Shown: positions 9,390 through 19,248 of the stretch, one piece after another
Position numbering within the stretch: position 1 is the stretch's first letter
Layout: every line of letters begins with the position of its first letter
Assembly (NCBI GenBank): GCA_902595065.1
Contig: CACJOM010000001.1
Span: 573,463 to 637,462, forward strand
Length of the DNA stretch: 64,000 nucleotides
DNA from: an uncultured SAR86 cluster bacterium
Lineage (GTDB): Bacteria > Pseudomonadota > Gammaproteobacteria > Magnimaribacterales > D2472
Direction: 5' to 3'
Program-made: the position numbers and the translations under genes
The notes under the pieces: model-generated
The model's database searches: none
The model's input: only the letters and a program-made list of their open reading frames with translations
What the model was told of the DNA's origin: nothing

Positions 9390-9852
9390 TTTCGTAATAA
9401 GTTTTAATGCTGGACTCAATATGGCTATCCTTACATTCTATTGAGGCACGTCTTGCCTGATCAACATGTTTTAAATCAATTATAACGTCCACATTCCTGT
9501 CTGTCTGAAGATTTTCTGGCCATTCAATAAAAATAACTTTTGGCATGCCACTTTGTCGATCAAGATTTAATATTTCCACATCTTCAAGGGAATTTATTCT
9601 ATATAGATCAATATGTAATAAGAGCTTTCCATCTATTTCATACTCTTCACACAAAGTGTATGAGGGGCTAGTTACTACATCCCTCCAATTTAAATATTGC
9701 AGAAAACCCCTCACGAGAGTTGTTTTTCCAGCTCCTAAATTACCATTTAAATGAATTTCAAAGTTCTGAAAATCAAGATCTTTGATAGTACTTCCAATTG
9801 CAGCACCCAAAAGCAATGTTTTAGATTCATTTTTTAATCTTAGTTTTATCAT
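9382..9852 (-). CDS. tsaE: tRNA t6A biosynthesis ATPase TsaE
   Basis: P-loop ATPase of 156 residues that supports the TsaB-TsaD complex making threonylcarbamoyladenosine at position 37 of ANN-decoding tRNAs. Walker A is GNLGAGKTTLVRGFL; the TSPSYTLCEEY switch and HIDLYRI segment follow, then FIEWPENL, all family hallmarks. It is 6 bases downstream of nnr and overlaps amiC, matching the widespread yjeF-yjeE-amiB order of gammaproteobacteria; mutL, which normally comes next, is replaced here by an SDR gene. Confidence 0.96.
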   Translation of the reverse strand: MIKLRLKNESKTLLLGAAIGSTIKDLDFQNFEIHLNGNLGAGKTTLVRGFLQYLNWRDVVTSPSYTLCEEYEIDGKLLLHIDLYRINSLEDVEILNLDRQSGMPKVIFIEWPENLQTDRNVDVIIDLKHVDQARRASIECKDSHIESSIKTYYENE

Positions 9853-9858
9853 CGAATA

Positions 9859-11328
9859 TTAATTCAAGAATTTTCTTAAATAAGGAATCAGTTCGCTAGC
9901 AGCTAGTCCTATCTTACCAACATCTTTTGCAAATTCTTCACCAGCCCGAGCATGAATTCCAACGCCGGTTATTGCCGCATCAATTGGAGCCAATCCTTGA
10001 GCAATTAATGATCCGATAACCCCAGAAAGAACATCACCAGAGCCCGCAACAGCTAATTCTGGTCCGCCAGAAGAGCATAGATAAGTATCATTTTTATTGC
10101 AAACAATCGTTCCATTGCCTTTCAGTACGATGATGCAACCAAATTTTTTCTGCAGTTCTTTTGCTGATTTAATTCGATTTCTTTGAATTTCTTTTACAGT
10201 AGTTGCCAACATTTCGGCTGCTTCACCAGGATGAGGGGTAAGCACTGTCTGACTATGAAGTGTTATTTTAGAAAAAATTTCACGAGTTAGTAATCTAAGA
10301 GCTCCCGCATCTAAAAGTGCAGGAGTTTCATTAAGCTTTAAAGAAGCAAGAAGCTTATATAGCATTTGTTCTGACCAGTAGTTTTCAAACAAACCAGGGC
10401 CTGCTACAACTGCATCAGGCCATTCTAAGTTAGCCTCAAGGTCTTGAGCATTATCAGCACCAGATACCATGACTTCAGGATTTTTCGCTAGGCTTGCAGA
10501 GACATGAGATTTTCTAGTTAGCAGTCTTACCAGCCCTGCTCCAGTCTTTAGCCCAGACTCTGAGGACAGAATGCCAGCTCCTCCAAAACCATCGTCTCCA
10601 GCAATTACCAATAGCTTGCCATGATCACCCTTATGGGCATTCTCCATTCTTTTTGGGATATTTTTCTTGATATCCCCAAAAGAAAATTCGTTTACTGCTG
10701 GGCTTACATTTTTATTCATATTAAGTCCAAGATCTTTTAAAATTAGCTTGCCACAATAATTTTTACCCTCATTAATACGCTGTCCAAGCTTATAAGCAAT
10801 AAAGGTAATTGTTTTATCTGCATTAAAACATGCTTGAGATATTTCTCCAGTATTGGAATCAATTCCAGTGGGAACATCTATTGCTACTTTAGATTCAAAA
10901 TTATTACAGATTGATAATATTTCTTCTAGCTTGCTTCCTAAATCTATTCTTCCGCCTATTCCAAATATTGCATCTATTACAATTGTTTCTTTGGGAATAT
11001 TTTTAAGTGCCTTTAAGCTAATAAATTCTAAATTTCTTGCTTTTTTAAATGCATGCTCGCATAACGGAGATTTTTTTACATCGTTTATTACATCTAAAAA
11101 TTTGATACGTTTCTTTAATTTGTTTAGACCTATACCTATGAAATATCCATCTCCACCATTGTTACCTGGCCCACATAAAATTAAGAAGTCAGAAGATGAA
11201 TAAGTTTTATTTAACACCTCAACAGACTGTCTAGCAGCCTCCTTCATTGCGAGCAGGTCATCACCTTTTTTAGCAAAAGCATTTTTCTCAAAATCTTTAA
11301 CCTGCTCTGCAGTATAAATATTAATCAC
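9859..11328 (-). CDS. nnr: bifunctional NAD(P)H-hydrate repair enzyme
   Basis: Two fused domains in 489 residues. The N-terminal YjeF_N epimerase (about 1-215; GPGNNGGDGYFIG and VIDAIFGIGGR) interconverts R and S forms of hydrated NAD(P)H; the C-terminal ribokinase-like dehydratase (about 225-489; LTPHPGEAAEML, LKGNGTIV, AVAGSGDVLSGVIG) restores NAD(P)H using a nucleoside diphosphate. Together they repair damaged nicotinamide cofactors. Overlaps the 3' end of the beta-propeller gene upstream by 8 bases, so all genes from 13308 down to 7255 may form one operon. Confidence 0.96.
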   Translation of the reverse strand: MINIYTAEQVKDFEKNAFAKKGDDLLAMKEAARQSVEVLNKTYSSSDFLILCGPGNNGGDGYFIGIGLNKLKKRIKFLDVINDVKKSPLCEHAFKKARNLEFISLKALKNIPKETIVIDAIFGIGGRIDLGSKLEEILSICNNFESKVAIDVPTGIDSNTGEISQACFNADKTITFIAYKLGQRINEGKNYCGKLILKDLGLNMNKNVSPAVNEFSFGDIKKNIPKRMENAHKGDHGKLLVIAGDDGFGGAGILSSESGLKTGAGLVRLLTRKSHVSASLAKNPEVMVSGADNAQDLEANLEWPDAVVAGPGLFENYWSEQMLYKLLASLKLNETPALLDAGALRLLTREIFSKITLHSQTVLTPHPGEAAEMLATTVKEIQRNRIKSAKELQKKFGCIIVLKGNGTIVCNKNDTYLCSSGGPELAVAGSGDVLSGVIGSLIAQGLAPIDAAITGVGIHARAGEEFAKDVGKIGLAASELIPYLRKFLN

Positions 11329-12403
11329 TAATTAACAGATTTCCTTCTGCCAATCTGTCTGAGTGGTACGAGCCAATCCATAAGGATCCATTGTGGGGTA
11401 GGCCAACTGTTCCTACTCCCATATTCTTATTCTTAAATTTAAAAGACTCAACCAACGAAAGATTTAACAAAGATAACTTATTTACTGAAAAAGGAAGCGT
11501 GCAATTAACCGCTTCACCACATCCCAAGGATTCTATGACCGAGTGATCATGGTTAGTGACCCATGCAAAACCATCTTTAATAATTACATTATCAGGCGAG
11601 TTATGCTCATAGACTGCTAAAGATTTTTTTGAATCTAAATCAAACAGAATAGTCTTATCCCCAAGGTTGTAATTTACTATTAGATTATTATTTTCTTGAT
11701 CTAATGCAATACCATTTGGAAAAGAGCCAGCCATGAAGCTTAATTCCTCAAGATTGTTATCTTGAGTCCATTTAACAACCATGCCTGTATCTGATTTTGC
11801 AAATACATTCCACAAGGCTCTCATTAACGAAAAGTCAGATTCAAACATATGAGAGGCATAGAAGTTTCCAGATGTATCTAAGGAAACATCGTTGAAATAA
11901 TATTGACCATCCACATCAATACAACCTTTCCACTCAAGCACCCAACCATTGTTTTCCAATAACTCAAACATTTCTATGCTTTCATTGGGATAGTGACTAA
12001 CGACTGCAAGCTGAAGTTTTCCATCTTCTCTTTGAACCAAATCAATGCCATGAGGTCCAAATGGAATATTGGGATCTCTGAAACAGTCATCAGAGCCCCA
12101 TTCATTTTTACCGAAAGTTATTTTCGCACTAGCTCTGCTTTTATCTTTTAAATTAAAAAAGCTTAATTTACCAGATGTCATTTCAACCAATGGTGCCATG
12201 CCGCCAAACTCGGCCACGATTAAAAAATTACCATCTGGGGTAAGAGCTAAATCTTCAGGATTCATGAAATCACAATAAACTTTTAGTTCTTCATTATCTT
12301 TGCATCCATCCAGTGGCTCTATATTGCTGTTATTCCCAAACCACAACAATGCAATAACACTTAATAAGAGCGTTGCAAAAATACCTTTTGTTTTTCTTTT
12401 CAT
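11321..12403 (-). CDS. membrane-anchored SMP-30/gluconolactonase-like beta-propeller protein
   Basis: About 360 residues. I choose the ATG at 12403 because it sits in a TAATG overlap with the upstream hydrolase stop and has GAGG about 8 bases before it; an ATG 15 bases upstream lacks this. An N-terminal hydrophobic helix (GIFATLLLSVIALLWFG) should export or anchor the rest. The body contains repeated blade-like segments (DLALTPDGNFLIVAEFGG, GIALDQENNNLIVNYN, FAWVTNHDHS, GLPHNGSLWIGSYHSDR) typical of SMP-30/strictosidine-synthase-like lactonase propellers with metal-binding Glu, Asn and Asp. Substrate unknown; the pairing with an alpha/beta hydrolase suggests ester or lactone breakdown. Confidence 0.7.
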   Translation of the reverse strand: MKRKTKGIFATLLLSVIALLWFGNNSNIEPLDGCKDNEELKVYCDFMNPEDLALTPDGNFLIVAEFGGMAPLVEMTSGKLSFFNLKDKSRASAKITFGKNEWGSDDCFRDPNIPFGPHGIDLVQREDGKLQLAVVSHYPNESIEMFELLENNGWVLEWKGCIDVDGQYYFNDVSLDTSGNFYASHMFESDFSLMRALWNVFAKSDTGMVVKWTQDNNLEELSFMAGSFPNGIALDQENNNLIVNYNLGDKTILFDLDSKKSLAVYEHNSPDNVIIKDGFAWVTNHDHSVIESLGCGEAVNCTLPFSVNKLSLLNLSLVESFKFKNKNMGVGTVGLPHNGSLWIGSYHSDRLAEGNLLISD

Positions 12404-13308
12404 TATTTTTCCTCCCACTCCTGTAAATAATTATTTATAAGAGAGACCAGCTTTAGCGGAGAATCAAGTGGGACATGATGAGCTGCACTCTCAATTACTT
12501 CGATTGCCATAGAGTCTTTAAAAGCTTCTCTAATATATTTCATTATCTTTGATTCTAATAGTAGACTTTTTCCACCAGCAATAAAAAGTGCTGGACATTG
12601 AAATTTAAATTCATAATTGTGAAGGCGTCTAAGAGTGGCAAACAATTTATCATCGAATCGCCATCTCCAGCCTTCTTTGACATTTAAAACGGAGTGCTCT
12701 GCTATATATCTTAGATACCATGGATTTTCACAGTCTTGAGGAGGCATGAGTCTAAATCTTTTTATAATTGAAACCTTATCAGGATAGTATTTGATTCTTC
12801 TCAGCGGGCCTGTGCTTTGATGCTTGTCATAATCATATGTTGGAGGACGAATAGGAGAATCAATCATCACAACTCCATGAAAAAGTTTTGGATATTCACT
12901 TGCCATAAACCCGGCTACATGCCCCCCAAGCGAATGACCTACTAAATAAATCTTTTGCCGATTATTAACAATTTGCTCTTGATGCATTATTGCAACCAAA
13001 GCGGTACTAAAGTCCTCAAAATTATATTCTTGTCTGTGCTCAGACTCTCCCATTCCAGGAAGATCTGGAGCGATAATAGAAAAGTTTTCACTGATTAGAG
13101 GAGCGATCGGGTCCCACCATTTCTTATGAGCTCCAGTACCATGAATAAGGACAATAATATCTTTTGCATTGCTTCTATCCCATACCTGATAAGCAAGATT
13201 GCCAAGTTGGTGCTGAAGGTTTTCTTTTCTGGGGGTTTGAGATACAGCTGAATGGAACCAGTCTGGGGCGTCTTTTAAATCAGTTGCGAGCAAATCTGTA
13301 ATTTCCAT
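12403..13308 (-). CDS. alpha/beta-fold hydrolase
   Basis: Predicted cytosolic esterase-type hydrolase of 301 residues. The oxyanion HG motif LIHGTGAHKKWWD, the DLPGMGES strand and nucleophile elbow VGHSLGGHVAG are present, with a late His in ESAAHHVPLDSP completing the triad; the acid is probably in the GGKSLLLESK region. The frame stays open much further upstream, but that part lies antisense over the Nudix gene and is composition-shifted, so the ATG at 13308 (or 13341) is taken; neither has a strong ribosome site. Divergent from the Nudix gene with about 50 bases between. Confidence 0.83.
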   Translation of the reverse strand: MEITDLLATDLKDAPDWFHSAVSQTPRKENLQHQLGNLAYQVWDRSNAKDIIVLIHGTGAHKKWWDPIAPLISENFSIIAPDLPGMGESEHRQEYNFEDFSTALVAIMHQEQIVNNRQKIYLVGHSLGGHVAGFMASEYPKLFHGVVMIDSPIRPPTYDYDKHQSTGPLRRIKYYPDKVSIIKRFRLMPPQDCENPWYLRYIAEHSVLNVKEGWRWRFDDKLFATLRRLHNYEFKFQCPALFIAGGKSLLLESKIMKYIREAFKDSMAIEVIESAAHHVPLDSPLKLVSLINNYLQEWEEK

Positions 13309-13357
13309 TAAGGAGTATTCTAAAGGATAATAAAACACCATACTATTGAAATAAATT

Positions 13358-14137
13358 ATGACGACACCCATTAAACCAGCGGCCACAGTTATTTTAATGC
13401 GAGAGAGAGAAGAGGGTGATTTTGAAATATTTATGGTTAGGAGAAGTAGCAGATCTCCTTTTGGGAGTTTGTATGTTTTTCCAGGAGGTAAATTAGATCC
13501 CGAAGACTCTGAAATTGATCTATACCCATGCTGTGAGGGAATGGATGATGCAGAAGCCTCTAAGCAGCTTGGGATAGAAAATAATGGCCTATCTTTTTGG
13601 ATAGCCTGTATAAGAGAGTGCTTTGAAGAAGTGGGAGTTTTGCTTGCTAATCCAGAGAATCCCATCATGCAGGATGAAGAAAAATTAGCTAAGCTCAGAA
13701 CAGACCTTAACAACAAAGAAATTACTTTTAAAGATATCTGTTTGTCAGAGTCTCTTAGTTTAAGAGTTAAAAATATTGTGCCTTGCGCGCATTGGATCAC
13801 TCCTGCAATTGAACCAAAAAGATTTGATACTAGATTTTTTCTTGCCAAGGTAAATGCCAAGCAATTAGCTAAGCATGATGGCTTTGAATTAACAGATAGC
13901 TTTTGGATCAAGCCTAAGGATGCCCTTGTTAAATTAAATAATGGAGAAATGAATATGATCCTTCCAACTATTAAGAATATTGAAAAACTAGCTGAATTCT
14001 CATCTAGTTCAGAAGCTTTTGATCATTTTGAAGGTCTTGGAGAAAATGCAATTCCGCCAATACTTCCAAAATTTATTAAAAGAGATGGTGAATGGATTGG
14101 CTTTCTGCCAGGAGAGAAGGGATATGACAATGTCTAA
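13358..14137 (+). CDS. Nudix hydrolase, NUDT19/RP2-like
   Basis: Nudix-family pyrophosphohydrolase of 259 residues. The Nudix box is split: the glycine half (FPGGKLD, about 41-47) is separated from the catalytic half (RECFEEVGVLL, 86-96) by about 38 extra residues. Such an insertion within the Nudix box is known from the NUDT19/RP2 group, some of which hydrolyse CoA esters; the substrate here is inferred by that resemblance only. The C-terminal part (GFELTDSFWIKPKDAL and following) is alpha-helical. The 3' end overlaps the downstream MBL gene. Confidence 0.83.
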   Translation: MTTPIKPAATVILMREREEGDFEIFMVRRSSRSPFGSLYVFPGGKLDPEDSEIDLYPCCEGMDDAEASKQLGIENNGLSFWIACIRECFEEVGVLLANPENPIMQDEEKLAKLRTDLNNKEITFKDICLSESLSLRVKNIVPCAHWITPAIEPKRFDTRFFLAKVNAKQLAKHDGFELTDSFWIKPKDALVKLNNGEMNMILPTIKNIEKLAEFSSSSEAFDHFEGLGENAIPPILPKFIKRDGEWIGFLPGEKGYDNV

Positions 14138-14939
14138 AGAGTTTATTGAAAGGATAACAGCCTCTAACGGCAGTGTGTTTACCGGTCCAGGAACAAATAG
14201 CTATCTCATCGGAAAAGAGGATATTACCCTTGTTGATCCAGGGCCAAAAATTGATGCCCACATTAAAAATCTAGTTAAGCTTGCTGAGGGCAAGATTAAA
14301 CGAATTTTAGTTACCCATACGCATCGTGATCATTCCCCAGCAGCAAAAGTCCTTGGAGAAATGCTTAATGTTCCCCTGATGGGTAGATTGCTTGAAAAAG
14401 ATGATTCCCTTCAAGATAGAACTTTTAAGCCAGACCGCATTTTAGAACACGGAGATTTAATCAAAACAAACGAATACACCATAGAGACAGTTCATACTCC
14501 TGGGCATGCTTCAAATCATTTATGTTATTTGGTTCAAGAAGAGAAGGTTATGCTCACTGGAGATCACATCATGAATGGATCGACAGTAGTTATTGCCCAT
14601 CCAGATGGTTCTATGAAAGATTACTTAAAGTCTTTAGAGTTATTGCGAAATTATGATTTTAATAAAATAGGCCCTGGTCATGGTGATTTTCTTGGAGATC
14701 CAATGGCCGTAGTTGATTGGATTATTAATCATCGATTGGAAAGAGAAAAAAAAGTTATTTCTAAGTTAAAAAAAATTTCAATGGCAACGTCCAAAGATTT
14801 AGTAGAAAGCGTATATGATGATGTCGATCCAAAACTCCATCCCATAGCAATTTGGAGTTTGGAAGCACATTTATATAAACTTCTTGAAGATGGTTTGGTT
14901 GAATACGACCCAACGAAGAAAATTTGGTCTTATAAATAA
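14124..14939 (+). CDS. LACTB2-like metallo-beta-lactamase-fold hydrolase
   Basis: MBL-fold enzyme of about 271 residues. Zinc ligands are seen in THTHRDHSPAA, HTPGHASNHL, LTGDHIM and IGPGHGD, and a C-terminal winged-helix-like tail follows (DLVESVYDDVDPKLHPIA..), the layout of LACTB2-type enzymes, which include RNA endonucleases and thioester hydrolases. The ATG at 14124 is chosen for its GGAGAGAAGG ribosome site and overlaps the Nudix stop by 14 bases; an in-frame ATG 6 bases later is the alternative. Co-transcription with the Nudix gene suggests linked substrates, perhaps acyl-CoA or nucleotide metabolites. Confidence 0.85.
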   Translation: MTMSKEFIERITASNGSVFTGPGTNSYLIGKEDITLVDPGPKIDAHIKNLVKLAEGKIKRILVTHTHRDHSPAAKVLGEMLNVPLMGRLLEKDDSLQDRTFKPDRILEHGDLIKTNEYTIETVHTPGHASNHLCYLVQEEKVMLTGDHIMNGSTVVIAHPDGSMKDYLKSLELLRNYDFNKIGPGHGDFLGDPMAVVDWIINHRLEREKKVISKLKKISMATSKDLVESVYDDVDPKLHPIAIWSLEAHLYKLLEDGLVEYDPTKKIWSYK

Positions 14940-14944
14940 ATTTT

Positions 14945-15307
14945 ATGTTTGCTTTTATTTTAGGCTGTTTGTATTTGAGCACAGCTTTAATCTATTTATG
15001 GTTAATTAAAGAAAAATTTAATATTTTAGGCTTTATCTTTAACCCCAATAATCGAAATTTTCTAATTATTTTTGATGCTCCCTTTTTAACCATTAGCTTT
15101 GCAGCAATCATTTTAGAAAATCATTGGTTTCTCTTTTTAATATTTATTATGCATGCGCTTAATACAATAACTCTTTTGTTTAAACCTCAACTTTTTTATC
15201 AACCAAAAGAAGATATGCAATTAATGGATGAGGAATCTCTAAATAATTACCTGGTAATAATTACTTCAGTGGTTGGAGTAGGGTGTCTGCTAGTTAGTAT
15301 TTTATAA
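14945..15307 (+). CDS. small integral membrane protein, unknown function
   Basis: 120 residues with about four hydrophobic segments: residues 2-20, 42-58, 62-80 and a C-terminal one (103-120). I do not recognise a family. It lies 5 bases after the MBL gene and its last bases overlap the acs 3' end on the other strand, which together with its strongly biased codon use suggests a real gene. No signal for partner or substrate can be read from the sequence. Confidence 0.6.
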   Translation: MFAFILGCLYLSTALIYLWLIKEKFNILGFIFNPNNRNFLIIFDAPFLTISFAAIILENHWFLFLIFIMHALNTITLLFKPQLFYQPKEDMQLMDEESLNNYLVIITSVVGVGCLLVSIL

Positions 15308-17230
15308 GCTAAGTTTATTTTTAATTAAGCCATCAACCACCCCTGGATCAGCCAAGGTTGACGTATCACCAAGACTATTGAACTCGCCACCAGCAACTTT
15401 TCTTAAAATTCTTCTCATAATCTTTCCAGACCTTGTCTTTGGAAGGCCAGGCGCCCATTGAATAAGATCAGGTTTTGCAATGGGACTTATTTCTTTTGCA
15501 ACAAAATCTTGTAACTCCTTAATTAAGCTCTCATTTTCTTCTTCCCCAATCATTAGCGTTACAAACGCATAGATACCCTGGCCTTTAATAGGATGATCAA
15601 AACCTACGATTGCAGCTTCGGCAACTTTCTCATGAAGCACTAGAGCGCTTTCTATTTCTGCTGTCCCTAGCCTGTGCCCAGAAACATTTAATACATCATC
15701 CACTCTTCCAGTAATCCAAAAATAACCATCTTTATCCCTTTTAGCTCCATCACCAGTAAAATAGGCGTTGTCATAGGTAGAGAAATATGTATCTATCATT
15801 CTTTGATGATCTCCGTAGACGCTTCTAATTTGGCTTGGCCAAGACTGGGTGATAATTAAGTTGCCTGATTGCTCCCCCTCTAAAATCAACCCATTTTCAT
15901 CTACAAGCTCAGGTTTTACTCCAAAAAACGGCAAAGTGGCTGATCCAGGTTTTGCTGGAGTTATCCCTGCAATGGGAGAGATTAAGACTGAGCCTGTCTC
16001 AGTTTGCCACCAGGTATCTATGATATGACAAGCCTTATTACCCACGACTTTGTAATACCATTCCCATGCTTCTGGATTGATTGGCTCTCCTACGGTTCCT
16101 AGTATCCGGAGACTTTTTCTGCTTGTCTCTAAAACATATTGGTCTCCTTGGGCCATTAAAGCCCTAAGAGCAGTTGGAGCTGTATAAAAAATAGAGATTT
16201 GATGTTTATCACAAATTTCCCAGAATCTAGAGGGACTAGGATATGTTGGGATTCCTTCAAACATCAAACTGGTAGCTCCATTAGATAAAGGTCCGTAGAG
16301 AATGTAGGTGTGGCCTGTGATCCATCCAACATCTGCGGTACACCAATACTTATCAGTATTTTTATATCCAAAAAGGTACTTAAAGCTTAAATGTGCCCCC
16401 AGCAAATATCCTCCTGTAGTATGCATTACGCCCTTTGGCTTTCCAGTTGACCCTGAGGTATACAAAATAAATAACGGATCCTCTGAATCCATTGGTTCGC
16501 AAGGACAGTCATTTGATGCTTCCGCGAACATTTCTTCAAAATCCTTGTCTCTGTTTTCGATCCAGCTGATATTAGCGCCTGTTCGCTTGATAACAAGGCA
16601 ATGAGAAACCGCTGGACATTCTAAAAGAGCTTTATCAACATTATCTTTAAGGGGAATTTTTTTGCCGCCTCTTATCGCTTCATCTGCTGTAATTACTATG
16701 CTGCAATCGGCATCTAAAATTCTGTCTTTTAGAGATTCTGGAGAAAATCCTCCAAATACTACTGAGTGAATAGCCCCAATTCTTGCACAAGCCAACATTG
16801 CATAGGTTGCTTCTGGGATCATTGGCATATATATGCAAACTCTGGATCCTTTTGAGGCACCTAGATTTTTTAAGATATTGCCAAATTTACATACATTTAA
16901 ATGTAAGTCAGCATAAGTAATTTCTGAAGAATCATCCGGATCATCACCTTCCCAGATAAGTGCAGTCTTATCCGCATGTATTTTTAAGTGACGATCAATA
17001 CAATTGTATGAAATATTGATTTTGCCGCCTTCAAACCATCTTGCATCAGAAAAATCACCATTATGAACTCTAGAAAATGGCTTCATCCATTCTAAATTTT
17101 CTATTGCCTGATCTCCAAAGAAGCTTTGAGGGTTATTAATAGATGATTGATACATTTCATTGTATTCATCTAAATTTTTTATATATGGATTGACAAGATT
17201 TTCTGGAGGCGAGTATTTTTTTTCTGTCAT
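15302..17230 (-). CDS. acs: acetyl-coenzyme A synthetase
   Basis: Acetate:CoA ligase (AMP-forming), 642 residues, normal length. The ATP/AMP motif [18 protein letters not shown] (about 263-280), [36 protein letters not shown] and the regulatory acetylation-site region [11 protein letters not shown] (near 605) are all present; the N-terminal [10 protein letters not shown] is typical of Acs. Converts acetate through acetyl-AMP to acetyl-CoA in the cytosol. A sodium/solute symporter with DUF4212 partner at 38662-40682 in this window is a plausible acetate importer. Confidence 0.98.
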   Translation of the reverse strand: MTEKKYSPPENLVNPYIKNLDEYNEMYQSSINNPQSFFGDQAIENLEWMKPFSRVHNGDFSDARWFEGGKINISYNCIDRHLKIHADKTALIWEGDDPDDSSEITYADLHLNVCKFGNILKNLGASKGSRVCIYMPMIPEATYAMLACARIGAIHSVVFGGFSPESLKDRILDADCSIVITADEAIRGGKKIPLKDNVDKALLECPAVSHCLVIKRTGANISWIENRDKDFEEMFAEASNDCPCEPMDSEDPLFILYTSGSTGKPKGVMHTTGGYLLGAHLSFKYLFGYKNTDKYWCTADVGWITGHTYILYGPLSNGATSLMFEGIPTYPSPSRFWEICDKHQISIFYTAPTALRALMAQGDQYVLETSRKSLRILGTVGEPINPEAWEWYYKVVGNKACHIIDTWWQTETGSVLISPIAGITPAKPGSATLPFFGVKPELVDENGLILEGEQSGNLIITQSWPSQIRSVYGDHQRMIDTYFSTYDNAYFTGDGAKRDKDGYFWITGRVDDVLNVSGHRLGTAEIESALVLHEKVAEAAIVGFDHPIKGQGIYAFVTLMIGEEENESLIKELQDFVAKEISPIAKPDLIQWAPGLPKTRSGKIMRRILRKVAGGEFNSLGDTSTLADPGVVDGLIKNKLSL

Positions 17231-17246
17231 AAGATAGACTTAAACT

Positions 17247-17912
17247 CTACAGGATGGATGGTTGAGGGTTAATAAAATTTTTACCTCTCGGATCCGACAT
17301 AATTTTATTAATAAGCATGTCATAGTCAGAGCCTCCTCCTTCAAGATCAATATCTGCTGCATTGATAATTAATAAAGGAGCATTCTCAAAATATAAAAAG
17401 AACTTTGAATAGGCATCATTGAGTCTTTCGAGATAATCCACGGTGAGAAATTTCTCATCAGGATTTCCACGCTTATTAATTCTCTCTAATAAAATTTCAA
17501 CTGGAGCTTGAAGATAAATTACCAAATCAGGCGAGGGCGCATCTAAAGTTAAATGTTCATATACTTTGTCATATAAACCCATTTCTTCTTCAGATAATGT
17601 TACTTCTGCAAACAATCTATCTTTTTGAATTAAGAAATCTGCAACACGTACAGGTTCAAACAACGACCGTTGTTTTAAATCTTCAATCTGTTGCATTCGT
17701 TGAAATAAAAAAAATAATTGGGTTGCCAAAGCTGATTGCTTTGGATTTCTGTAGAAGCTTTTAAGAAATGGATTTTCTGCTGGCTGCTCTAAAAAAACAT
17801 CATAATTAAATGTCTCTGCAATCTTATGGGCAAGCGTGGTCTTGCCAACACCAATTGGTCCTTCAATTGCAATATATTTTGGAAGTAGAGCTTCCTGTAA
17901 AGCTGGTTCCAT
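17247..17912 (-). CDS. deoxynucleoside kinase (dNK family)
   Basis: 221 residues, dNK/dCK-type kinase phosphorylating deoxynucleosides for salvage. Walker A IEGPIGVGKTTLAHKIA (about 17-33), the EQPAENPFLKSFY substrate loop, a QLFFLFQRMQQ helix, the catalytic-site DFLIQKDRLFAE stretch and LLERINKRGNPDEK lid are visible. It sits directly downstream of pcnB, where folK is usually found in gammaproteobacteria; folK is not in this interval. The base specificity (dA, dG, dC) cannot be told. Confidence 0.87.
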   Translation of the reverse strand: MEPALQEALLPKYIAIEGPIGVGKTTLAHKIAETFNYDVFLEQPAENPFLKSFYRNPKQSALATQLFFLFQRMQQIEDLKQRSLFEPVRVADFLIQKDRLFAEVTLSEEEMGLYDKVYEHLTLDAPSPDLVIYLQAPVEILLERINKRGNPDEKFLTVDYLERLNDAYSKFFLYFENAPLLIINAADIDLEGGGSDYDMLINKIMSDPRGKNFINPQPSIL

Positions 17913-17938
17913 AAGGTTATTATTTTTTTTATTAAAGA

Positions 17939-19216
17939 TTAGCTTAACTCTTCAAAGAAACCAAATTTTTTCTCAACGGGACCGCTTCTTGATTCTCTTA
18001 ATGATTTTAGTAATTCAATTTTTCCAGGCCTATTGACCTTTTGAAATTGTGTCCACCAATCACCCATGCCTTGAGTATCTTCTGCAGCCTCTTCTCTTAA
18101 AAGCAAGAAGTCATAAGCAGCCCTGAATCGAGGGTGATTTAAAATTTTGTAGGGCTGATGTCCTAAGCGTGTCTCAAGCTTTAATTGCAGGGACCAAATA
18201 TCCTTAATGTATCCATGAAATTTTCTTGGTACAGCAGTCAATGTTTGCTGTTCTCTAATAATTCTGTCCATGTTTCTAAAAAATTTTCTTAAATTTAAAA
18301 CCCCTTTCTCTTTTGAGGCACCAATTAATCTTGGCCATAGTAGAGCAGCAATTAAAAATCCTGGAGTAACAGATTTAGATGCCTTTAATCTATTGTCAGT
18401 ATTAATTAACGCGGCATGTTGAAACTTCAAACTGAAAGAATTTTCTTCATAGCCATCTGAGTTGACTAGATATTTTAAAACTCCAAAAGAGTCTAATTTT
18501 TTGAAATTATCAAACGCATTCTTTGTTAAAAAAATTTTACAAAATTCGTCAAACATTCTTGCATTAGAGATATTTGCTAGCAAATGTCCCTTCTGATATA
18601 TAGCTTCTTTCACATCATTAGAAATTTTAAACTTTAATTTTGAACTGAACCTAATCGCGCGCAAACTTCTTACAGGATCTTCTTCAAACCTAATTAGCGG
18701 ATTTCCAATTGAGACTAGAATTTTTTTTTGAATATGTTGGAGGCCATTATGAAAATCACACAGGTGGTTTTCGATGGGATCAAAATACAGAGCATTGATA
18801 GAAAAGTCTCTTCGTATACAGTCTTCCTCTAGGGTTCCCCATACATTATCTCGAAGAATTTTTCCTTCAGCATCTTTTATAACTTCAGAATTATTTTCTT
18901 CTTTAGCATTTGCTCTAAAAGTTGAGACTTCAATCAACTCATTCCTGCTAAAAACATGAACCAAGCGAAATCTTTTGCCAATAATTCTCGAGGACCTAAA
19001 GATTTTTCTTATTTCTTCTGGAGTGGCATCTGTTGAGACGTCAAAATCTTTTGCCTTAATTCCAACTAGCGAATCTCGCACACAACCACCAACAAGATAG
19101 CCCTGGAATCCTGAACGTTTTAATTTTTTGACAATCTCAATTGCAAATGGGCTAAATTTACTTTCCTTTAGAATTTTTGGAGTTTTGGTTGTTGGCGCTT
19201 TATTTTTTTTATTCAA
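17939..19216 (-). CDS. pcnB: poly(A) polymerase I
   Basis: Class II nucleotidyltransferase of 425 residues adding 3' poly(A) tails that promote RNA decay. The head has YLVGGCVRDSLVGIKAKDFDVST with the metal-binding Asp pair in DFD, EVSTFRA, and RRDFSINALYF; the neck and body follow (DPVRSLRAIRFSSKLKF), and the C-terminal PcnB-specific part keeps this separate from CCA-adding enzyme. The acidic Asp-Val-Asp variation seen in some is not apparent. It is 32 bases downstream of dksA, the usual gammaproteobacterial order. Confidence 0.95.
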   Translation of the reverse strand: MNKKNKAPTTKTPKILKESKFSPFAIEIVKKLKRSGFQGYLVGGCVRDSLVGIKAKDFDVSTDATPEEIRKIFRSSRIIGKRFRLVHVFSRNELIEVSTFRANAKEENNSEVIKDAEGKILRDNVWGTLEEDCIRRDFSINALYFDPIENHLCDFHNGLQHIQKKILVSIGNPLIRFEEDPVRSLRAIRFSSKLKFKISNDVKEAIYQKGHLLANISNARMFDEFCKIFLTKNAFDNFKKLDSFGVLKYLVNSDGYEENSFSLKFQHAALINTDNRLKASKSVTPGFLIAALLWPRLIGASKEKGVLNLRKFFRNMDRIIREQQTLTAVPRKFHGYIKDIWSLQLKLETRLGHQPYKILNHPRFRAAYDFLLLREEAAEDTQGMGDWWTQFQKVNRPGKIELLKSLRESRSGPVEKKFGFFEELS

Positions 19217-19248
19217 AAGCTTATGCGAAAAATTTATCAGCTGGGTAG

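Noticed and set aside
13309-13911. Upstream continuation of the alpha/beta hydrolase frame
   Set aside because: It runs antisense over the Nudix catalytic region and shows no hydrolase features; the fold starts after 13308.
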